DNA from: Acanthacorydalis orientalis | Lineage: Eukaryota; Arthropoda; Insecta; Megaloptera; Corydalidae | DNA length: 64,000 nucleotides | Direction of reading: 5' to 3' | Assembly: GCA_034766995.1 (NCBI GenBank) | Contig: CM068317.1 | Coordinates: 49,624,425 to 49,688,424, forward strand | In this document: one piece after another, positions 24,411 through 37,375 of the stretch | Numbering within the stretch: the first letter of the stretch is position 1 | Layout of the letters: the number at the start of each line of letters is the position of its first letter | The notes under the pieces: model-generated | What the model was told of the DNA's origin: nothing | Database searches by the model: none | The model's input: only the letters and a program-made list of their open reading frames with translations | Position numbers and translations under genes: made by a program

Positions 24411-24750
24411 CACACTTATATATATATATATATATAAATTAATACATAATTTATAATCTACAACACACAGATGTCTTTGTGTAAATTTTCCATCTATTCC
24501 TAGAACATTTATAAATGAGAATCGTATTTAGTTAATAATTGTATTGTGAACTTTACAAGAGTAATGCTTTTATAAATAATTATATTTATATAAAGTTGGA
24601 TGTTAAGAAACATAATATTTGTCGAGAGAAGAGGAACAGAATGTATTTAGAAACAAATAGGACGTAGAAGTTTAACAACGAATGTAAATAGTTTGGAATA
24701 GATGTTGATGAGAATTGTTCTAAGAAGAGAAGAGATTCGATGTAGATCAG
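24411..24750 (+). repeat. direct duplication, copy 1
   Basis: Starts with a (TA)n tract and contains acacagatgtctttgtgtaa, agaacatttataaa, tggatgttaagaaacataat and gaacagaatgtatttagaaa. All of these recur in the same order at 25606-25948. It is AT-rich and non-coding. Confidence 0.85.
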
Positions 24751-24755
24751 ACATT

Positions 24756-24805
24756 AAAATGATGCTTATCATTTTCAGTGCTGCAAAGTACAAAATCTTA
24801 ATCAA
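24756..24805 (+). repeat. dispersed hairpin repeat, 3' part
   Basis: gatgcttatcattttcagtg then gcaaagtacaaaatctta corresponds to the 3' half of the family. It directly follows duplication copy 1. Confidence 0.5.
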
Positions 24806-25605
24806 ACATCAATTGAATTCGCTTCTCAGAAGAAAGTGTTTAAATCGGCAGGCCGTTTCCACTGTCGCATACACGGATTTGATTTTCTTTTCTTGTACAT
24901 AAATTTGATAATTAATTACTTTCAGTCATTCCGTTGACGATTCGATCGACTACAGAGAAGAAATCTATTAGATACATTACATTTCAGAACGTGAAACGTG
25001 CGAAAAGAGCACTAGTTTCGGTCGGCGCCGATTCTGACGAAATGTCTGATCGTTCGTGCTGATTTCCATCCGTGCCGCACGGCGATGACACCTTTGACGC
25101 GACGATCGTTTCAACACTGATCCCACACTAACATGCATTTAACCCGAATCGACTGAACGCGCTAACGAATTACTAATTCTCTTTCAGCGCCGTCGACGTC
25201 GCGTCTCCTCTACATCGGTTTCTTACGGCGCGTTGCGACGACACTTGTCGGATCTCTGCGACGTTCACATCGAATACAAATAATCGTAATGTATAATTAG
25301 GTTAGCGACGTGCAATTAAACTGTTAGGTTTCTTGCCATTCGCACTACACAAATCAAAGACGTTCGCACGCTACGTACAGGTACACACGGAATTACATAT
25401 ATACACATATATATATATATATATATATATGTAAGAGCACGTATACGCCATTTGTAAGAGACGATTATGTTTATATTTTATTAATGATGTTACGGATGAT
25501 GTTTGATGTAAATTAATTTACTTAATTAAGATAGTAATGCGATTATACGTTTCATTAACTGTAAAATGTATCTGTGTAGACTTATCAATCAATTTATCAC
25601 AAATA
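24806..25605. other. no gene seen; CpG patch and (TA)n
   Basis: A CpG-rich patch at 24990-25270 and a TA tract at 25407-25430. No coding signal. Confidence 0.45.
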
Positions 25606-25948
25606 CACACACTTTATATGTATATATATACATATAAATAAACTAATACATAATTCATAATCTTACAACACACAGATGTCTTTGTGCAAATTTCCCTAGA
25701 ACATTTATAAAGGAGAATCTTATTTAGTTAATGATTGTGTTGTGAGCTTTATAAGAATATTTTTTACACATAATTGTATTTATATAAAGATGGATGTTAA
25801 GAAAAATAATATTTGTCGGGAGAAGAAGAACAGAATGTATTTAGAAACAAATAAGTCGTAGAAGTTTAATAATGAATGTAAATAGATTGAAGTACATGAT
25901 GATGAGAATTGTTCTGAGAAGAGAAGACAATCGATGTAGATGAGAAAT
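25606..25948 (+). repeat. direct duplication, copy 2
   Basis: Second copy of the 24411-24750 sequence, offset by about 1195 bp, with scattered substitutions and small indels. It ends in gaagacaatcgatgtagatg and runs almost straight into the tandem array at 25967. Confidence 0.85.
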
Positions 25949-25966
25949 AATTTCATAATATCCATG

Positions 25967-26280
25967 GATGATTGATTAATGAATTGGATAAAATGGTTAA
26001 GAGATTATTGGAAATTTTATAGAAACGTCCTGGATTTGACTGGAGTTCTTTATTAAGTAGTGGATTAGAAACGGTTGATTGTTTAATTTTCTTAAAGATG
26101 ATTGATGAATGAGTTAGATAGAATTGTCAAGAGATTATTTGAAAATTTGTAGAATATCTTGAATTTGAATAGAGTTCTTTATTGAGTACTGGATTAGAAA
26201 TGGTTGGTTGTTTAATTTTCTTAAAGATGATTAATGAATGGGTTAGATAAAGCAATAAAGAGATTATTACAATTACTATA
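25967..26280 (+). repeat. tandem array, about 130-bp unit, 2.4 copies
   Basis: The start word gatgattgattaatgaatt occurs at 25967, with variants at 26097 and 26226. Each unit carries aagagattatt, then gagttctttatt.agta, ggattagaaa.ggttg and tttaattttcttaaa. Units 1 and 2 are nearly full length; unit 3 fades after aagagattattac. Confidence 0.9.
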
Positions 26281-27468
26281 ACAAGTTTTCTGATCAAAAA
26301 CGTTCTAGAATTAATTACTGATATTTTTTTATTCATCTCGTGCACGTTTTTTCAACGATACCGTTATTATCAAACAGTTTAGATGCAAAAAAATGATTAT
26401 TTTTTATTTGAAAGTACAAAAAATTAATAATCAATTTTAAATTTACAGAAAAGCGTTCGACTTTTCTCATGTATGCCAGAAATGTCTCTACGGTTTATAC
26501 GGTTTAAAAATGTATTCGCGGGAATGAATCGAGATGTTCGAACTGTATTGATCGATGATCGATGAAGTCGCGCGTCCGTTACCCGATCGGCTCGCTGCAA
26601 TAAATTATGACTTATTCAATTTGTGATTCTAATTAGTCAGAATTCAAAACGAGAGAACAGAAAACAAATTATTACATTGCATTATATTTATCGCAATATG
26701 TGTGCGCTGGACCGTATACGCGTCAAGGGAATAATTATTCCACATTAAAGTACACACACCCAACGCTCAACCCTCAGTCCCTCGTGCACGTACGTGGATC
26801 GTTTCCCGCGCGTGTATTTCCGTTTGTGAGTACATTTGTGTGTGTGTGTGTGCGTGCGGTCAGACCGTCGCTAAAACCTAGAAAGAGCGAGAGAGAGATT
26901 CCCGTTGAAAATGTCAAGTCACGCTCCCGTTGTGACAAAGCTAATGCGTTTATCCTCTGCGAGATAATGTAACCCGGATACGGCCGTCTGTATTAAAACA
27001 AATTATGAAATGATCGTGCGTCGTGGCGTCGAACCCAGACCTCCAGTCATTAGTACGACGGACGGGCGGACGTGCGTGTTTCTTCATTACGCCGGACCAG
27101 CGACAACCAATTGATAAATTTCGAAACAGAAACGCACGACGTATAATTCGAACGGCGTTAATTACGTTGCGCGAGCGGGCGGGAGGCGACGGCGACGAGA
27201 CCACCCCGCCCGCCGAGACCGGATCCGTTGATTATTATTGAAGATTAATCGTCGCGCCCGTGCTTTATGTCCACTTCATTGTTATTTCTATCGAAGCCAG
27301 TGTTGAAAATTCGAGTGATTATCGAATCAGATCTGCGAAGTCGAGGAGAGGCGCGTTTGGAAGCGGACACAGAACGAGTTTCGGGGTGGGACGGTGCGAT
27401 TTTTTGAACACTGCGTCGACTTATCGGTAATTCGAGCAACGAGCGACTGTTGCTAATATAAAAATATA
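26281..27468. other. no gene seen; CpG-rich patch 26500-27440
   Basis: 26690-27440 is CpG-rich, with (GT)n at about 26838-26851 and short frames on both strands. None of these frames carries a domain I recognise. Confidence 0.45.
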
Positions 27469-27945
27469 TTAGGTTTGTAGGAAAACGATTTAGGTTTTTG
27501 TGTCTTGAATTCTGAACTTAATTTTTTTCAGTGAAAGTGTCGTTTCATTCTGTTCATGTTAATATCATTTTTAAGTTCATTTTTCGATCTGTATTTTGAT
27601 AACATAGACTTTGATTCTATTATTAATTTTGCTTCAAATTTGGCTATTGAATTAAACATGGAAAACAAGCAAATAAGAGCAATTTTTTGTATGAGCAGTG
27701 GTAAGGCAGCCGAAACTACTCGAAAAACCAAACGATGCTTTCGGTGTGGGTACTGATAAGGAACTTACGGTGCGACGGTGGTTCTAAAGATTTCGTACTC
27801 GGGACGAGAGCTTTGAAGATGAAGAAGATCGTGATCGTCCCTCTTCAGTTCATGACGACCGACTGAAAGCGTTAATTAAATCAGAACCACGCACGCCAAT
27901 CCGAGACCTTGCACAAACAGTCTCTTTAGATTTTGACTTGCCCTC
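27469..27945 (+). mobile_element. mariner (irritans-like) 5' half
   Basis: Begins TTAGGTTTGTAGGAAAACGA with TA outside at 27467-27468. A 189-bp leader, homologous to those at 2841-3016 and 21898-22079, leads to ATG at 27658. Transposase homology ends near 27930, and no 3' inverted repeat is visible downstream. The element is truncated within the region before the catalytic domain. Confidence 0.85.
27658..27945 (+). pseudogene. mariner transposase N-terminal half
   Basis: Opens at ATG 27658 with MENKQIRAIF, then a shortened GKAAETTR, the first HTH. After a frameshift it reads ELTVRRWF, a stop, then FRTRDESFEDEEDRDRPSSV, HDDRLKALIKSEPRTPIRDL and AQTVSL. These are the TV.RWF..FR..DESLEDE..GRPS.VD.D.L linker and the start of the second HTH. 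This is the typical layout of irritans-type mariners. The protein breaks off before the DDD domain, has one or more frameshifts and at least one stop, and cannot be functional. Confidence 0.9.
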
Positions 27946-28910
27946 GTGTTTAGTTCTCTCTTTCGACTAGTCATTTTTTTTAAATATATATTTTTTGGCA
28001 ACTGATGAACTTTTAATTCCGTCAAAGAAGAAACCGTTTGTTCAAAAACACAGCTTGAATATAATGAAAATATACATTTTTATTGATTATATTTTGAATA
28101 TATGTATCTTTTAATACCTAATCTATCTCTCTTACTATTAGGCATTACATAAACATTTGTTTTACTGAATTTTTTTTAAAAAAAAATAGTATGAAACCGA
28201 GGTTAATTTAATAAATACTTGTAGACAGAATAGATTCATTGAGCTTGTAAAAATTATCAGAGAACACATTCTAAAATACAGTTAGAAGATGCGAAAAATG
28301 TGAACAGGAATTTGCAGCGTCTATTCAGTATACGATCTCGCAACATAATTCATTCGCAAATGTGTTAAGACAGAGAAGAAGTATTCCCTGCTCGGGACTC
28401 GAACGTTCAGCGACACCATCGTTCGCTTCGAGCGTCGATTACTCCACAACGTGTACACGTTGAACACTGTAATTGTAGTGTAGCAATTGTGTACATCCCT
28501 TACCGATGAAATATCCTATGCTCGTGCTAATGTCCGAACGGCGCCCGTGCAACATTCTGTACTTAAATCATTATTTTTCATCAGCGCATAATCCGCGCCC
28601 GTTTGCACGCTCGTTGGATTCGCAGTGGCACGGTTCGAGGCAATTCCACACAACTTAATATCGTTTTAATTAAATGTACATGCGTGCCAACGCAACAGAG
28701 GGTACGAAACATTTTACACTTATGATTCATAATTATTTTACAGGTTACGTTTCGTTTATTTATGGAGTTCGTACGTCGTTTCTCTTCGACGAATTCTCGC
28801 TTACAACGCGAGAAACGGTCGCGATACCGGTCGGAAACTATTGCTGAATTCGCGCCCTCGAACTGTATCTTCTTTCGTACTCACAAGCCGCAAGAGTGTT
28901 TCTTGTCGGA

Positions 28911-28950
28911 AACGTTCGATAAATCTTCATCGATTGTCGATTATGTGCTT
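28911..28950 (+). repeat. dispersed hairpin repeat, 5' part
   Basis: aacgttcgataaatcttcat then cgattgtcgattatgtgc is nearly identical to the 5' half of the copy at 36231. Confidence 0.6.
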
Positions 28951-29190
28951 TTCTATTTTGTTGTCTTCTATTTCTGTTGATTTTATTTCTATTTTTGCTG
29001 TGATTCATACCGTATTTTTATTTTTAAACTGACATTGTCTCGTTCTTCAATTCTGTTTTTTAGTTTTTCCAGAGTATTTAAGAAAATAACTAAATCATCA
29101 GCAATGCTGTGGGGACAGCCTTTCACATTTTATTTTTATTCATTTATCTTCTCAGTTAAGTGATTTAAACACTTTTTCTCAAATGAACTC

Positions 29191-29194
<4 letters not shown>

Positions 29195-29234
<40 letters not shown>
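29195..29234. repeat. long (TA)n microsatellite
   Basis: 40 bp of TA. Confidence 0.95.
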
Positions 29235-29239
<5 letters not shown>

Positions 29240-29687
29240 CGTATATAACGCTATTATGTAAAAGACTGTCGTCCGCAGCGCGCAATTAATCCGCACATTC
29301 AAATTGTGTGCATCCGTCAAATGGTGGGCAATTATACGACTGGGAGCCATCGCGTCAATTCGGTCACAACAAAAACACAAGTCGACATTTTCAGTTGTAC
29401 TTGGACGTGGTTCAACGTAACGAGCACGGTAATTTTATGGGGGTGGATTTTAATGCTGAATAATCATCCCTCGAGACACCCTTGCATTCTTGTACACGTG
29501 TGCGTCCCTTAAGGTTATTTTTAACCTATTTTTGGATCAGAATGTCAGACGTCTCGTCGATAATTAGAAAATAATGCATAAATGTATTGAAGAATATTTT
29601 TTTATTTGTTGTCTTTTAACATTTCGGTTCATTTCGATTTTCTCCATCGCTTTATCTTTCTGTCTACTTCTGTCTCTTTCTCCATAC

Positions 29688-29688
<1 letters not shown>

Positions 29689-29739
<51 letters not shown>
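29689..29739. repeat. long (TA)n(TG)n microsatellite
   Basis: 51 bp of TA passing into gtgtgtgtgtg. A CT-rich pyrimidine stretch lies just upstream. Confidence 0.95.
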
Positions 29740-29751
<12 letters not shown>

Positions 29752-31787
29752 AATCAATATTTAAATAAATATCTTAAATCATTTGACAATTCTTCATCAT
29801 TTCTACTTTTTAAATAAAAATAACATGTACCAAGAAACATGACATTCGAACGATATTTTCGTACCATGGCACTGTGAATATGATAGATTTTCAATCGAAA
29901 TATGAATAAGTAACAATCTAAATTGAGTTACTGTGCAATTTCGACCATAAAATTCCACTCTGAATGGTGAATAAAGAATTAATTCGTTCAACCGCGGTAT
30001 CAGAATTGCATTTTGTCACATTAGAATTGAATTTGCATTTTACAACCATAGAACATTATTAACAACGTCCGTATGTGGTGCGAGATAAAACAATGAACAC
30101 GAAGAATTAATCGAGAAGGATAAATGTGTATCTTTCGTTCAGGATGTTAAGATCTCGTCGATAGTTAAGGGAATCGCACAAGAGTTATTGTAGAAAAATT
30201 TAAAAACATTATCCTAAATCATTTGGTTTCAATCTCTTTCTCTCTCACTTTCTCCCTCGCCCTCTTCCTCTCTCTCTCTATATATATACATATAGATGTA
30301 CAGATGGGTAGATATATAGATAAATAGATAAATGTATAGATAGATAGAGATACAATTTTTTTAATAACTTTTAATAAAACATAATAAAAAAACGTGACCT
30401 TAAAAACCACCGATCAGTCTCCACACGTTGTCGGTTCAACGCTCATAGTTATTTCAGAAAGGAAGTGGAGCAATCTCCGATCACTAACGCCATCCGTACC
30501 GCAGGATCGTTTGATGGTACGCACGCACGCACTCATCCACCCACACATAGACACACACACGCACACACAAACAAACAGAAAGAGAGAGATCCATTCGAAG
30601 TACAGCGAACGAATTGTTCGAAGGCATGTGGGCGTCGCTGCACGAACCAGCGTCTCCCGACGTTACGGCACTTGTGCGCCCGACTCGACATCTGCGTCCC
30701 GCCGCCAGAAGACGGCAACGTAAATTGATTAAGCGCAGAAAGACAAATTTAACTAAACGTAACGGCCCGAACATTCCGCATAATAAATAAGTCAATATTG
30801 ACGGTCGCGTCGGCACCGCTGACTGCTCGCTCGCGGTCCCGGAAAACCGGCAGAGAGTCGTGGAACCGTCGGAGCCGTCGTCGTCGTCGTCGTCTCGGTC
30901 GAGTGTACACTTTTAAATTAACCGCTTCGCGTGTACACTCTTCCGATGATCTAATTCAGAGAGTTGTCGGTCGTGGGACGATTTCGTTTCGTACGAACGT
31001 TAAGATGTTTCAAAACAACTTCTTTTCTGTGCACCCCCCCCCCGCCGTTTCATAAACACACAGAACGAATTCAATGGGGAATCTTCGATTTTAGTTAAAC
31101 GAAAACAGCGTGCTTCGACCGCTCGACCTGTGTCGGCCGGTCGATTTGTGAACGTGAAATTTGCTCGGGCGGCTTCGATCGACCGGCCAATCATTTTATC
31201 GGAGGACGACGTTTAATAAATATCGAATGCATCGACGGCTCTGAAAATATAATTACATCGCTCGATATTATACACGTAGGAGATTTGTGACAAACAGAAT
31301 CAATTAAATTTCTAATCATGGCCGCTGTTCGGAAAACAATTTACCCGGATTGTAACGGACGCGAGTTCGAGTCCGGATTCATAAAATGTGCGGCGTTCGG
31401 TTTAGGAACGTTCCGTGTCGGTGGCTCCGAACAAAAACCGCTAAATAAAAAAAAAGCAATAACGGTACGTTATGGATTATAGTACGTTATTAACTGTGCG
31501 ATTTAGTCAACGGTGGAAAGATACACCGGCACAACATAAATATCACGGACTGATCGGCCAGAAGGACATATTTTTATATTTATTGGGCGTTCGGTCATAA
31601 CGTTTTATTGACAGTGCGGGTACAGTGCACTGTTGTACGATAATAAAACCGGGGACGGTGTGTATTTTTATACGGGGATGGATCGGAGGGATTATCCTGC
31701 GGCGGTGCGTGCCCTCGACGAGATTTGTACGAACGATGGCTAGGACGAGACGAGCTCGGTGCGTTTCTAAACTGTTCGGAAACAAAA

Positions 31788-31880
31788 TGTTCAATGTGTT
31801 CTTACTGATTGTTGCCTATGTGCATTTCGATGACAATACCTTCATCTTCAGAGCACCGATGCACAGAGAAATCTTAGAAT
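31788..31880 (+). repeat. dispersed hairpin repeat, best full copy
   Basis: Has every block of the family in order: tgttcaatg, actgattgttgcctatgtg, catttcgatgacaatacc, ttcatcttcagagc, gcacagagaaatctta. The central GATGA...TCATC can pair as a small hairpin. Confidence 0.8.
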
Positions 31881-34507
31881 CGAACTAGTCAGTAATTATT
31901 TATTGAACATTTTTGAATATTAAATATTTATTCGTTTAATGACCATCATTTTCAAACAAATAACGATTATGAGATTCTTTTAATAAGACTCTTTGGATGT
32001 ACTCATTTATTATATGAATGAGATGATTTTGAAGATGGTCAAGAGATTCATCGCTCAGAACTGTACGACAAAAAACGAATCTTTTTTTACAAAAAAAAAA
32101 AAATAAACGAAACGTATAAGGGAAACTAACTTAAATTTCTAAAGTCATTTTCTAGCAACGAAAGACATTCTAAGTATGTTCGTCAATGTTCGTAAGGAAT
32201 TGTCGCAATGTTTGCGTGCAGCAACTTTGACCTTAACAGTGGAGAAAACGACGAAATTGAAACTTGAACATTCCGAATTCCGGAGGATTATCTTGCGACG
32301 CTGCTGTGAATTTAATCGAAAGTAACGTCCAAGCTTATCCGTGTCTGTGTGTGTGCGCGCGCGCGCCGTGTGTGCGAGAGACTGTGGATTATTTCACACA
32401 GTTCTTCATTGTCCGTCACGCGAAACAAATGATGCACGACGGGCCGGCAACGAAATCAAAACGTAGGTGAAATATGTATGTATTATAGTAGCGCCGAACA
32501 CCCACGTCCATTGTCCGTGACACACGTCAGAAAGTTGTGCTCCGGATCGTCGTCCGCAGCGCCGAAAACACTCCGTGCGATTCGCTTTTGTGCCGACGCG
32601 CCGTATCGCCGAATCGATACAAAACATATTTCATACATAAAGTCGTCCTGTCGACGGTGCGGAAATTCGAAACTCGGCACGACGTTCCCCACATTTGTAA
32701 TTATGTTTTCAGACGTCGGCCCCGTCCGTTCTGTTCTGTTCGTCGTCTAGAGACGCGCGTTGTTCTCGTCCTCTCCACGTCTCCGTCCGTCCGCCATTCG
32801 AACTGGAAAATTTCTGACGACGCGGCGTGAAATGATCGGACATGTTGCAGAAATAATAATAAAAAAAATGATTTGATTTGTTTTGATAGGAATGTGTCCG
32901 AACTCGCGTGACAAGGATTCAGCAGCATAAACTTGTTTAGAATCGAATAAAGTGCTCGAATGAAAGAATATCACGTTTAAAGACACATCAGTGTTTACAA
33001 GAGTGATCTGTGTCTAATCGAAGCATTGTTAATAGACCAATACAGGAACGGTGCGTCTGATATATTTTAATTTTTGTCACTTGTTTCGTTCCTCTCTACC
33101 TAAATTCGAAGTTATATTCTTAGACTTGGACTTTTAATTGCAATTTCGCTTTTTAGTTAAATTAACTTTCAGTAATTAGTTGACGATTAATTATTGTTAA
33201 TTTTTCCTAGAAGAATTTGTCCTTTTCTTTATTTTTATATACCGAGAATGGTGTAATCGCTTTCGAAATGTTCATAGCCATCAATAAAAATGACTTGTTG
33301 AACACTTTCAACAAGAAAAGAATTTTGTGCGTTTCAGGATTGAAAAAAATGATTGGTTTGTGGAAATTTGTTGTGTCTCGGGCATTAATCAGTTTTCAAA
33401 ATGATGACTTTTCGTTTAGTTAGAATAAAAGATAAAGTTTTGAAAGATTCTTGCGAATTTCTGAAAAAAATGTTACACAATAACCTCACTGTTGAACATT
33501 TTTCAACATCAAACGGTTGTCCGATATTAAAAAAGCGTACAAAATAGCATGTATAATAAAAATTCGAACGATCCATCCGTCCAATTAAATCCCGACAAAA
33601 AAATACAGTAAATATATGTGTGAAATGTTGCGTTGTCAGATCGATTGTACATCGTGTCACATAATCAGCAAAATCGGCCGTGACCGCTCGAAAAAATTTG
33701 TCGAATGAAACGAGCGTGACAAATGGCGTAAGCTGATAAAATCGTACAGCCGGTCAGCTAAAATTTAATGAGCTGTTAATAGGCCAAGTGTTTACATGTG
33801 TAAATACGTGCGCGCATTAATAAAATGTAGTGTTTACGGGAACGGGAGCGACGGGGGGGGAGGGATGCGGATGTTCGATATGAGGTCAAAAATCGAAAAA
33901 AAAATGTCCAACGATCGAACCGAATCAATTGTTCGGTGTCATTTCGAACGGCACCGATCGGTCAAACGATTTAGGGTGATTCGCCGGCGAATAATTAAAG
34001 TGCGGTTCACTCTCGAAAAGTGTCACGTCGGTTCGAACGACAGTTTCGGATATTCTTTCGCGAGTTGATTCTTTTTTTCGACCCACGGAAACGAACCCAG
34101 TTCAAAACTGTTCAATGTATCTATCGATCGTTGTTCGATTCTCGATAATTCCATTTTAACGCCTCTTTTCGTTATCGGGTCAGCCTATAAATCCGAGCGT
34201 TACTTCTCCACCATTAACTGTATTTCTTCGTGCAAAATTGAATTTAAATATTGTAAATAACCTTAATGAAGCACCTACGAGAAGCACCTACGAGATTACG
34301 AGATTACTGAGTTTCGACGCAAATTCAGCGTTTTTTTTATTTCAAATTAAATAATTGTGTTGTTATAAGAAAGCTCTGTATTTTCACTGTAAAACTTTTT
34401 TCTATCTGTTGATTCGAGTTTGAAAAGAGTGCAGAGCCTTAAAGCTTTCTTTAATCTTTACAAAGAATACACGGATGGATTTGTGTTTACATTTTTATAT
34501 ATACACA

Positions 34508-34513
<6 letters not shown>

Positions 34514-34539
<26 letters not shown>
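34514..34539. repeat. (TA)n microsatellite
   Basis: 26 bp of TA, within a longer stretch of tatatac and tatgtat variants. Confidence 0.9.
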
Positions 34540-35166
34540 CAAATATATATGTATATACAATATGTATGTATGTTTGTATCGTTGTGTTTGTGCGCTGGTA
34601 AATTCATTTTAGAGACGATGTAACTCTGAAAGCGATTGATAAAACAGCAGATAAAACACATTCAATAGTCAATAAACAAACGTGCAAGTGGTCGACCGGC
34701 GACCGGGGATCCACGACACAACTCCAGAGATACTGAAATGAACACATATAAATCGAGTTGAAGATACACGGGTCACTTGCCTCACGTCGCCCTAATTAGA
34801 TTTAAGTCTGACATGGGTCCTTCATCTCAATTACAAATACTTGAGCAGATTGGTAAACATTTCAGTGGATTGCTTTACAATGTAGCGGCCGGACGGTGAT
34901 TTTTTCGTCGTACGCCGCCGCCGAAGCCTTTTAAAATCTTAATTGGTGCACTAAGCCAGATAGATCAGTTCGCATCCGCACTACTGCGATAGGAAAGTTT
35001 CACGTACGGACGGGATAGTGAGTCCAGTCGACTGGAATGTACAGATTTTTCATGTTGCTCGATTGGAAATGAAATCGATTCGAAACAGTTCTTATTTTTA
35101 TTCTAAGACTAAATTACAACATTTTTTTAATTACAATATTCATTTACGATTTCACACACATGTTAG

Positions 35167-35169
<3 letters not shown>

Positions 35170-35215
<46 letters not shown>
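35170..35215. repeat. long (TA)n microsatellite
   Basis: 46 bp of TA. Confidence 0.95.
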
Positions 35216-35218
<3 letters not shown>

Positions 35219-35824
35219 TACCTTCGTACTCTGAACATAATGGAATTATCAATGATTCACTGAACATTTTTGATTTGAAAAACATGTACGGTCTCTGATA
35301 CGAACAGATGATTCATTCGTGAAACCGAGTTCATCTAATGTCAGAACGAATTCCGACCGTCCTCTTCCAGCACTTCTTCCGATACGTTTCTACAAAAACG
35401 TACAAACAAGAAACACCGTCCGACCTGGATTATCTATAAATTCGACGACAGTTGACAACACTTGTGAATTTTGATATTTAACGCGCACAACACTTTCTAT
35501 CCGGCCGGTTTTTTCAAACGTGTCGTACGGAATCGTTTCCGATTCATAAACATACCGGTGAAGTAAAACGTGCGGCGTCGCCGGAGAAGAATGTGTTACA
35601 TTGCGGTGCGCCTAGACGTGCTCTCGGATAAACCAATGGAACGACGGAAAACCGCAGTAACAGTAATTAGATGTACGTGGTTTGATTCCATAAACATTTA
35701 CATAGCGAAACTGGATCAGGAAACGTACACGGTCTGTGTGTATCGCATCTTCCACCGATCCGGAATAAATTATCATTAATTATTACATACTCTCGTTATA
35801 TATTTATTCATATACATATACGCT

Positions 35825-35827
<3 letters not shown>

Positions 35828-35862
<35 letters not shown>
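35828..35862. repeat. (TA)n microsatellite
   Basis: 35 bp of TA. Confidence 0.95.
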
Positions 35863-35868
<6 letters not shown>

Positions 35869-36230
35869 CAAGTGAAAATGTATTTATTCGAGTATATGGT
35901 CCGAAGAATCGGTGGTTGGATTGTAAAAACATCTCTGAAATAATAAATGTAGATGAGAGGAGCCTTTTAACATAAATACTTGTTAGAGAAACAGAATGTT
36001 TCTCTTTTGAAGATAAATATCTCGTCTCGATTTCACAGATTAATTATTCTCTTACACCATAGGCAAGAGATTTCTTACCTGATCGAAAACATTGAATTTG
36101 CTCTAGAGATAATAAAAACCGCCATCGAAACGCCGAAAAATATAAGTAAAAAAAAAATGATAAATGCGTATTCTTCCTTGAAATGACTTGTTTTTCAATC
36201 TACAAACCACACATTCTTTTCCGATGGATA

Positions 36231-36322
36231 ACGTTCAATAAATCTATAATTGATTGTCGTTTATGTGTATATAAATGACGATGCTATCTTATTCAGAGAA
36301 TTTAAGTGCAGAAAAATCTATT
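36231..36322 (+). repeat. dispersed hairpin repeat, full copy
   Basis: acgttcaataaatctataat, tgattgtcgtttatgtg, atgacgatgctatcttattc and agtgcagaaaaatctattc follow the family order. The central hairpin is partly degraded. Confidence 0.7.
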
Positions 36323-36599
36323 CTGTGCTTTCCATAACATCGAGAAACGTATAATGAAAAATACCAGATACCAGATTACTTTTTTGTGGCGTGTGGGGCG
36401 AAGACGAGTCATCTGTGAAAATAACTCAAATTTTTTAACTGTGTCTCATAGATATATTGTAGTACTTACTGATAATGAAACAGTCTGATAGTTTTTGAGT
36501 TCAGACGGCATACATGAAAAGTGTTAAAATAAAAAATATATAACCATGTGTTAAACTCTAAAAATACTTTATTTTTAAGTACTTTAAAACGAATATCGT

Positions 36600-37375
36600 T
36601 CGAAAATGTAAGCGTTCGTAATAAAACAAAAATATTAATGGAGAACTTATCTGTTTCTTTAAACCCTCGTATTTAACTTGATCATATATGGACAGAGCAC
36701 GCCGAAATCTATTCAAATTCAAATTTGAATATATTTGATTGAAAATGACATGCAATAACCAGATACAAATTAAAAAATAAAACTTTTATGGGTTATCTCT
36801 CTCTTTTAACTCCTACTGTTTGATTTAACTTGATCAGGCTCGAACAAACCTCACTAAATTCTATTCAAACCTGATTAGATATGACTAGAACTGACTTGGA
36901 TTGATTAAACCTAATTTGAAAAAAAATTTATTAATTATCTCTTTCTGGTAAACCCACACCGTTCTATTTACTTTGATCAGACTTGGACAAATTTCACAGA
37001 AACTTATTCGAAATTGATTAGATCTGCCTGGAACTGACCTGGATGAATCGGAACCAAATTACAAAATAATATTTGAAGGATTATCTCTTTTCTTTAAGTA
37101 CTACTGTTTTATTGACTCGATCAGAATAGGATGAACCTCACTGAAATCTATTCAAACTTGATTAGATCTGACCAGAACTGACCCGGATTAATTAAACCCA
37201 AATTGAAATAGTGGATTATCTGTCTGTTTAAATTCTCGCCCTTTGATTCGACTCCAACAGACCTGGACAAATTTCAATCAAATCTATTAGAATTTAATTA
37301 GATTCGGTTTCAAGTGACTCGGATTAATTTAACTCTAATCGAAAAAATCTTTTCGGAACGATTATAACATACGTC
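36600..37375 (+). repeat. tandem array, about 142-bp unit, five copies
   Basis: The word ttatctstttc or a variant occurs at 36647, 36793, 36935, 37081 and 37216, a spacing of 135-146 bp. Each unit then shows t.ctactgttt.att, a segment like gatcagacttggacaaa, tcac..aaatctattcaaa, ttgattagatctgacc, gaactgacctggattaatt and aaaccaaattgaaa. Units differ by many substitutions, so the array is old. Internally the words tgatcag and tgattagatct add sub-repetition. It is non-coding. Confidence 0.92.

Larger units (their letters stand above)
27946..31787. other. 3.8 kb with no supported gene
   Basis: CpG-rich patches at about 28370-28640 and 30430-31200, the latter containing (GTC)n at 30876-30895 and CA-rich sequence at 30540-30575. 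A pyrimidine-rich CT tract at 30230-30280 precedes a short TA/GATA stretch. No recognisable coding sequence. Confidence 0.45.
31881..36230. other. 4.3 kb with no supported gene; TA tracts and CpG patches
   Basis: CpG-rich patches at 32300-32850 (with (GT)n and (GC)n at about 32344-32367), 33830-34060 and 35330-35600. The short frames in them match nothing known to me. Confidence 0.45.

Noticed and set aside
28380..28460. tRNA-like B-box (GTTCGAGTC on the minus strand)
   Set aside because: The arms around the loop do not pair as a T-stem, and no acceptor stem or anticodon arm can be drawn.
31355..31385. tRNA-like word gcgagttcgagtccgga
   Set aside because: No matching D-arm or acceptor stem at the right distance.
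36600..37375. CRISPR-like array
   Set aside because: The whole unit diverges; there are no short exact repeats separated by unique spacers, and the context is eukaryotic.
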